Part shown: one piece after another, positions 59,933 to 64,000 of the stretch
Position numbering within the stretch: the stretch's first letter is position 1
How the letters are laid out: every line of letters starts with the position of its first letter
From: Paenibacillus psychroresistens
Lineage (GTDB): Bacteria > Bacillota > Bacilli > Paenibacillales > NBRC-103111
Length of the DNA: 64,000 nucleotides
NCBI RefSeq assembly: GCF_009728935.1
Contig: NZ_CP034235.1
Span: 3,758,001 to 3,822,000, forward strand
Reading direction: 5' to 3'
Notes under the pieces: model-generated
What the model saw: only the letters and a program-made list of their open reading frames with translations
What the model was told of the DNA's origin: nothing
Database searches by the model: none
Position numbers and translations under genes: made by a program

Positions 59933-61036
59933 TTAAAGCATGGTAACCCCTATCGTTTGAAGAGCTTTAACGGGATCTTTAAATGATGGGGACAAGGTTA
60001 TAGACATTTGATAGGATTTAATGGCTTCATCTAGGCTGCCCAGCTTTTCCTGGCAGCGGCCAATTTGATACCATGCCTGAAAGCTGCCTGCTCCTTTTAG
60101 AATAAGATGCTTTAGGTTGGTTTCCCCTAATTCTAAGCAATGGTTGAAGGTTGCCAGAGCTTCCTCATACCTATCTTTAGCCAATAAAATTAATCCTTTA
60201 TAAAAATGCAGGTCGACATAATCTGAATAAAGCATGATTGCTTTCTCAATAGCAGGCCAAGCTCCTTCGATACACCCAAGACTCAGCATAATCGAATATT
60301 TTAATTTATATAGAATAGATGGGGGAGTAAATCCTTGTGAAATGAATAACAGGATAGATAGATTCACAAATTCAAAAGCACGTTCACTCTGCTGGCCTCT
60401 ATGATATTCGGTTGCCATATGATAAGGGGTCCAAGGGTTCTGGCTTCCTTGTTTAATCTCTGTTTCTAACATAGTCAGGTTTCGTTCCAGTTTTTTTTTT
60501 GATGTGACTACAGGATTCATATATCCATAATGGTGCAATTTGATCGGTGCCATCGGTATAGGAGCGTGATTATGAATATTTAATGATTCGTGAATTTTAT
60601 TCTCAAAAAGAATCCCTTTATGATTCCTGAATAATCTCGTATGGGCAATATGATAGCTTTCATCCGGGTTAATCTCACTACCGTAATAATTGATTAGATG
60701 GAGTGATACTAAATCAAATTCATCCATGTATAAAATATCCCGCAGCTTAAACCGATCGTTTATATCCATTTCCTCATCCGCATCCAACCACAGTATCCAA
60801 TCCCCCGTTGCTTGTACTAAACCATAATTCCTTGCCGCTGCAAAGTCATCTTGCCATACATAATCAAATAAAAGCGCTCCATATTTATGGCAAATCTCCT
60901 TAGTGCTGTCCGTAGACCCTGTATCGACGATGATCATTTCATCTACTACATCTTTAACACTCCTTAAGCAGGCTTCAAGAAATTGTTCCTCGTCTTTAAC
61001 AATCATGCATAAGGATAATCTTTTCCATTGTTCCAC
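59933..61036 (-). CDS. Family 2 glycosyltransferase with TPR repeats
   Basis: 367 residues from a GTG at 61036 with GAAGGAG seven bases upstream; an ATG 63 bases earlier has no site. GT2 core: SLCMIVKDEEQFLEACLRSV, IIVDTGSTDSTKEI, DDFAAARNYGL and LDADEE (DxD metal site). TPR helices occupy the last 130 residues (VDLHFYKGLILLAKDRYEEAL; AWYQIGRCQEKLGSLDEAI). No membrane segment. Bacilli use such enzymes for spore-surface or S-layer glycosylation. A GGAGCGT/ACGCTCC stem (61068-61089) lies upstream. It mirrors the gene at 62487. Confidence 0.85.
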   Translation of the reverse strand: MEQWKRLSLCMIVKDEEQFLEACLRSVKDVVDEMIIVDTGSTDSTKEICHKYGALLFDYVWQDDFAAARNYGLVQATGDWILWLDADEEMDINDRFKLRDILYMDEFDLVSLHLINYYGSEINPDESYHIAHTRLFRNHKGILFENKIHESLNIHNHAPIPMAPIKLHHYGYMNPVVTSKKKLERNLTMLETEIKQGSQNPWTPYHMATEYHRGQQSERAFEFVNLSILLFISQGFTPPSILYKLKYSIMLSLGCIEGAWPAIEKAIMLYSDYVDLHFYKGLILLAKDRYEEALATFNHCLELGETNLKHLILKGAGSFQAWYQIGRCQEKLGSLDEAIKSYQMSITLSPSFKDPVKALQTIGVTML

Positions 61037-61114
61037 ATGAACACTCCTTCGTTTTATGTATCGATGAGGAGCGTGCAAAATAACGCTCCCCACCTCCAAG
61101 GAAGTAACTACTTT

Positions 61115-61444
61115 TTAGAATAAGGCCCCCTGATCTTGCAGATATAATTTAAATACCGTATCCAGCTTGAATTGTAACAACATTTCTTTTTTAATTACGT
61201 CCCTCATGGTCTGGCTTACGCTCTGGTTGATTAGTAACAGGTTGGAGATTGTAATAGTTGTGTCATCAAGTGTGTTTTCGGTAGAAAGTGTACCAAGTAC
61301 AAATTGTATTTTCTCTGCTTCAGCATTGATGATATGGGCTAAAGCTATTTCCTCTAATGCAATCGAGGCCAAAAGAAGTGGGATAGTTTGCCCAATAGTA
61401 ATGGAGATATCAGGTGTAATATCGGGTATGCTGGCTTGTGACAT
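61115..61444 (-). CDS. Helical 109-residue protein, probable spore-surface component (paralogue A)
   Basis: 109 residues from the ATG at 61444 (AAAGGAG, good spacing; an in-frame GTG at 61453 lies in that site). Core: LLLASIALEEIALAHIINAE with AEKIQFVLG, then INQSVSQTMRDVIKKEMLLQ. The EE..LAH...AE pattern is also found in exosporium or spore-layer proteins of bacilli; it could be a ferritin-like helix pair. Divergent from paralogue B, with which it shares SIA.EE.A..H..NAEAEKIQ and NQSV.......KE.LL..KL.T. Behind a sigma-K-like promoter. Confidence 0.72.
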   Translation of the reverse strand: MSQASIPDITPDISITIGQTIPLLLASIALEEIALAHIINAEAEKIQFVLGTLSTENTLDDTTITISNLLLINQSVSQTMRDVIKKEMLLQFKLDTVFKLYLQDQGALF

Positions 61445-61475
61445 GTTCTTCACTCCTTTCTCGACTGAACTTATA

Positions 61476-61502
61476 TAGCTTATGTATGTTTATGAACTGC
61501 GT
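61476..61502 (-). promoter_or_regulatory. Sigma-K-like promoter of paralogue A
   Basis: Minus strand: AC (61502-61501), 16 bases, CATAAGCTA (61484-61476). This fits the mother-cell sigma-K consensus AC-N16/17-CATANNNTA exactly. It lies about 32 bases before the ATG. Confidence 0.6.
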
Positions 61503-61545
61503 GCATACATATCCATCTTCAACTGTGTTTTCGAAATTATTGGGC

Positions 61546-61573
61546 ACCTGCGTAACAATATGGGCATATATTA
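61546..61573 (+). promoter_or_regulatory. Sigma-K-like promoter of paralogue B
   Basis: AC (61546-61547), 17 bases, CATATATTA (61565-61573), again an exact CATANNNTA with correct spacing, 30 bases before the ATG. Confidence 0.6.
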
Positions 61574-61602
61574 GAACGAATGAAATGGATGAGGTGATAT
61601 AG

Positions 61603-61941
61603 ATGAGTATGCCTACAATACCAGAAGAATTGTTTCGTCCTACGATCCGAGAAGCAGTTATCGATTTATTCAAATCCATTGCCATGGAAGAAACAGCTAT
61701 ATCACATCTTTTGAATGCAGAAGCCGAGAAGATTCAAGCTTTTGTTGGACATCAAATGGATTTTCCTACTAATCCTACAAACCTCGACATACTTAGATTT
61801 AATCAGAGTGTTACCAAGTTAGTGGATATCATCGTTATGAAGGAATGGCTGCTGTTTAGAAAATTGGAGACATCCCTAGAAATCCTTGCTTATGATAACA
61901 GCAACGAAAATCATTATGAAGATGAATATGAGGAAGAATGA
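61603..61941 (+). CDS. Helical 112-residue protein, probable spore-surface component (paralogue B)
   Basis: 112 residues, GAGGTGAT site. Core: FKSIAMEETAISHLLNAE with AEKIQAFVG; later RFNQSVTKLVDIIVMKEWLL. Ends in an acidic tail (YEDEYEEE) that paralogue A lacks. Aligned to A it keeps the central helix and the NQSV helix. Transcribed away from A, and followed by a 150-residue helical protein 10 bases on and a GT2-TPR gene. Probably made late in the mother cell. Confidence 0.72.
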   Translation: MSMPTIPEELFRPTIREAVIDLFKSIAMEETAISHLLNAEAEKIQAFVGHQMDFPTNPTNLDILRFNQSVTKLVDIIVMKEWLLFRKLETSLEILAYDNSNENHYEDEYEEE

Positions 61942-61950
61942 GGTATAGGC

Positions 61951-62403
61951 ATGAAGGAATTCCATGCGAATAAAGAAGCTTGGCCATCGGAGACTCAACA
62001 AATGACATGGACAGCTATTAATCAATTGGAGGTGTCTTTATTTGATTATTTTAAGTCTGTTGTAATTTTTTATCGATCCATTGAACAACGTAAAACGTTG
62101 TTTTTTTTAGTAAATGAAGTACTTCCTTTATCCAACGCTTTAAAATCAATCATTAAAATTCAAAACAATTTGTTAAAAATGACAGCCTTTTACCTAGTGA
62201 ATATGGAGCATACGAAGTTAATTGATGACTATGTGATCTACTATCACTCTTATATGAAGCTAAATAGGCGAATAGATGAGTTATGGGAAATGACTAACCA
62301 ATATCCAAATCTACAGAATGAGATAAAGCCTCAATTTCAACAATTTAAATATTATTTTGAAAAAAAACGAAGTCTTATGCGAAAATTCGGCAATTGGGTT
62401 TAA
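61951..62403 (+). CDS. Helical protein of unknown function in the sporulation-type operon
   Basis: 150 residues, all-alpha, no signal or membrane segment; MTWTAINQLEVSLFDYFKSV opens it and many Lys/Tyr/Phe residues follow, with a long amphipathic helix at the end (FQQFKYYFEKKRSLMRKFGNW). It sits between paralogue B and the glycosyltransferase gene, 10 bases after B, so it is co-transcribed. Family not recognised; it may be another structural spore protein. Confidence 0.55.
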   Translation: MKEFHANKEAWPSETQQMTWTAINQLEVSLFDYFKSVVIFYRSIEQRKTLFFLVNEVLPLSNALKSIIKIQNNLLKMTAFYLVNMEHTKLIDDYVIYYHSYMKLNRRIDELWEMTNQYPNLQNEIKPQFQQFKYYFEKKRSLMRKFGNWV

Positions 62404-62417
62404 CACACAATTTCGGC

Positions 62418-62445
62418 ACTAATAGAATGTGATTCTCATACATTG
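62418..62445 (+). promoter_or_regulatory. Sigma-K-like promoter (one mismatch) before the GT2-TPR gene
   Basis: AC (62418-62419), 17 bases, CATACATTG (62437-62445): the last base of CATANNNTA is G. It lies 42 bases before the ATG at 62487. Confidence 0.4.
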
Positions 62446-62486
62446 AACAAAAAAACGGTCATTCATAGTCCGAAAGGGTTGGTGTT

Positions 62487-63575
62487 ATGATTACAATCAG
62501 TTTGTGTATGATTGTGAAAAATGAAGAAGAAACTTTAGAGCGCTGTCTAACATCGGTTAAAAATATTGCTAATGAAATCATCATAGTGGATACAGGTTCA
62601 ACGGATTCAACCAAACAAATTGCTGCTCGGTTTACGAATAAAATAGTTGATTTTACGTGGATAGATGATTTCGCTGCTGCACGGAACTTTGCTTTTCAAC
62701 AAGCCACGAAATCATATATTCTATGGTTGGATGCAGATGATGTTTTTGAAAAAGTCGATCGCGAAAAATTCATTCAATTAAAAAAAACTTTAGATTCTTC
62801 GTACAATACAGTGATGATGCCGTATCATCTTTCTTTTGATCATACAGGTAAGCCTACCTTTAGTATGAGACGTAATCGGCTGGTTCGGAGAGATTGCAAT
62901 TTTGTATGGATAGGTGCTGTCCACGAGTACTTAGAGGTTAGTGGGAAATGCTTACAAAGCGAAATCGCAGTTACACATAAGAAAGAAAGAGTATATACAG
63001 ATCGAAATTTGCGCATTTACAGAAAGAAAGTGGAATCAGGGGAATCGTTATCGACGCGTGATCTGTTCTATTATGCTAACGAACTTTATGATCACTCTTT
63101 AGTTGAGCAAGCGTCCGTTATATACGAAACGTTCTGGGCGACAAAGCTAGGGTGGATCGAAGACCGCATCACCTCGTGTCTTAAATTGGCTGATTGTTAT
63201 TCTCGGATGGGAGAGTATGAAAAACAGCTTCAGGTGTTATTTCGCTCGTTTGAGCTTGATACACCTCGGGCAGAGATTTGTTGTCGATTGGCTGCTTTTT
63301 TTATGGAAAATAAACGGTGGAATCAAGCAAAACATTGGTATTTGGTGGCAACCATACTTGGAGAACCTCCGCTTACAGGGGGGATGATAGATTTACCATC
63401 TTGGACCTGGCTGCCGCATATCCAGCTTTGTGTTTGCTATGATCGTCTAGGCAATTATGAGATGGCTTATCGTCACAATGAAATTGCTTTGACCTATCAA
63501 CCCACGCATTCCAGCATGCTAAGCAACAAATCATATTTAGAAAAAGTATTGGCTCAGAGAAAGCAAGAAACTTAG
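62487..63575 (+). CDS. Family 2 glycosyltransferase with TPR-like repeats
   Basis: 362 residues. SLCMIVKNEEETLERCLTSV, IIVDTGSTDSTKQIA, DDFAAARNFAF and LDADD make up the GT2 core; the C-terminal half is TPR-like (YYANELYDHSLVEQASVIYE; DRLGNYEMAYRHNEIAL). Cytoplasmic. It is closely related to the minus-strand gene at 59933 and lies on the opposite side of the paralogous pair, which gives the locus mirror symmetry. Presumably it adds sugars to a spore-surface protein or to a lipid-linked acceptor. Confidence 0.87.
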   Translation: MITISLCMIVKNEEETLERCLTSVKNIANEIIIVDTGSTDSTKQIAARFTNKIVDFTWIDDFAAARNFAFQQATKSYILWLDADDVFEKVDREKFIQLKKTLDSSYNTVMMPYHLSFDHTGKPTFSMRRNRLVRRDCNFVWIGAVHEYLEVSGKCLQSEIAVTHKKERVYTDRNLRIYRKKVESGESLSTRDLFYYANELYDHSLVEQASVIYETFWATKLGWIEDRITSCLKLADCYSRMGEYEKQLQVLFRSFELDTPRAEICCRLAAFFMENKRWNQAKHWYLVATILGEPPLTGGMIDLPSWTWLPHIQLCVCYDRLGNYEMAYRHNEIALTYQPTHSSMLSNKSYLEKVLAQRKQET

Positions 63576-63596
63576 GCAAAGGAGGACTGTATAGGA

Positions 63597-64000
63597 ATGG
63601 AACGAGGTAAAGTAACACTTTCAATGATTGTCAAAAATGAGGCTGGACGGTACTTGCATGAAGCTTTAACGCGTCATAGAAGCTTAATAGACGAAGCAGT
63701 TATTATAGATGATGGAAGCACCGATACTACACCAGAAATATGTCATGAAGCATTAGCAGGTATCCCGCTGAAATATATCCGAAATGATGCCTCCAAATTT
63801 CATAATGAAATAACGCTAAGAAAACAACAGTGGGACGAAACGATTCAAACTAATCCTCAATGGATTCTAAATTTGGATGCTGACGAAATGTTTGAAACCA
63901 GCTTCGATAGAGCTCAGATAGATCGGATGCTAATCCAATCAGACTATGACGTCTATTACTTTCGTCTATATGACATGTGGAGCATGACGCAATATAGAGA
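63597..64000 (+). CDS. Family 2 glycosyltransferase, 3' end outside window
   Basis: The ATG at 63597 follows AAGGAGGA. The first 134 residues show TLSMIVKNEAGRYLHEAL, VIIDDGSTDTTPEI and LNLDADEMFE (DxD). The gene continues past 64000, so length and C-terminal domains cannot be given. It lies 21 bases after the previous GT2 gene, in one operon. Confidence 0.85.
   Translation, partial: MERGKVTLSMIVKNEAGRYLHEALTRHRSLIDEAVIIDDGSTDTTPEICHEALAGIPLKYIRNDASKFHNEITLRKQQWDETIQTNPQWILNLDADEMFETSFDRAQIDRMLIQSDYDVYYFRLYDMWSMTQYR

Noticed and set aside
61068-61089. GGAGCGT/ACGCTCC hairpin as terminator of the minus-strand 109-residue gene
   Set aside because: Only seven pairs and no T-run on the minus strand; not strong enough to call.
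1-64000. Search for CRISPR arrays, insertion sequences, prophage or integrase genes
   Set aside because: No evenly spaced direct repeats, transposase or recombinase motifs were seen in the translated frames.

Overview
The window looks like a chromosome segment of a low-GC, endospore-forming Firmicute, most likely Paenibacillus or a close relative. The reasons are YesM/YesN-type two-component systems next to sugar ABC transporters without their own ATPase, YheC/YheD-type spore-coat ATP-grasp proteins, a YneQ-like protein, a ydaO-type c-di-AMP riboswitch, class A PBP architecture, strong AGGAGG ribosome sites and sigma-K-like promoters. I see no insertion sequence, prophage, CRISPR array or rRNA operon. 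The genus is inferred from family content; no search was possible.

Layout. (1) 1-4651: a tightly packed catabolic operon with an epimerase (cut by the window edge), a DapA-like lyase, both subunits of an iron-sulfur L-serine dehydratase and a GGDEF-like/winged-helix regulator. (2) 4732-7202: a GH99/WbsX-like protein, an AraC regulator and two small charged proteins. (3) 7319-10432: a palindrome-controlled gene fusing a ketoacyl synthase III to a haem-oxygenase-like diiron domain, a partner protein, and a decayed fatty-acid-hydroxylase fragment. (4) 10461-14226: an Rrf2 regulator and an MFS transporter sharing an operator-like palindrome, then a truncated membrane-protein copy. (5) 14251-23281: an alpha-galactoside uptake and hydrolysis locus, with divergent permeases, YesMN pair, binding protein and GH36 enzyme. 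(6) 23300-27540: a CBO0543-type membrane protein, a PAP2 phosphatase, an alpha/beta hydrolase and a sigma/anti-sigma pair. (7) 27564-34138: a FadR-type regulator whose operator recurs in inverted form before an ABC transporter/PLP-enzyme operon, then a threonine synthase-like gene. (8) 34336-46553: housekeeping and envelope genes, including panD between two ATP-grasp spore proteins, a c-di-AMP riboswitch before a LysM-CAP protein, a class A PBP and a glucosaminidase-like protein. (9) 46693-59910: an accessory zone with tRNA-Gln(CUG), a P-loop kinase, a nucleotidyltransferase, GNATs, a methyltransferase, an unpaired histidine kinase, DinB, NUDIX and VOC proteins, a WG-repeat protein, and two copies of one papain/BtrH-like domain, one of them fused to an ECF sigma factor. 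(10) 59933-64000: a mirror-symmetric locus of glycosyltransferase-TPR genes around two divergent paralogous 110-residue proteins with sigma-K-like promoters.

The best candidates for something undescribed are the ECF sigma factor fused to a BtrH/C39-like domain (55474-57042) with its free-standing paralogue (48083-49060), the KASIII-diiron oxidase fusion with its partner (7366-10159), and the mirrored sporulation glycosyltransferase locus. Three 5'-truncated gene remnants (10169-10432 minus, 13741-14151, 53772-53918) point to repeated small deletions in accessory regions. The two regulator/operator pairs (Rrf2 and FadR types) rest directly on sequence symmetry.
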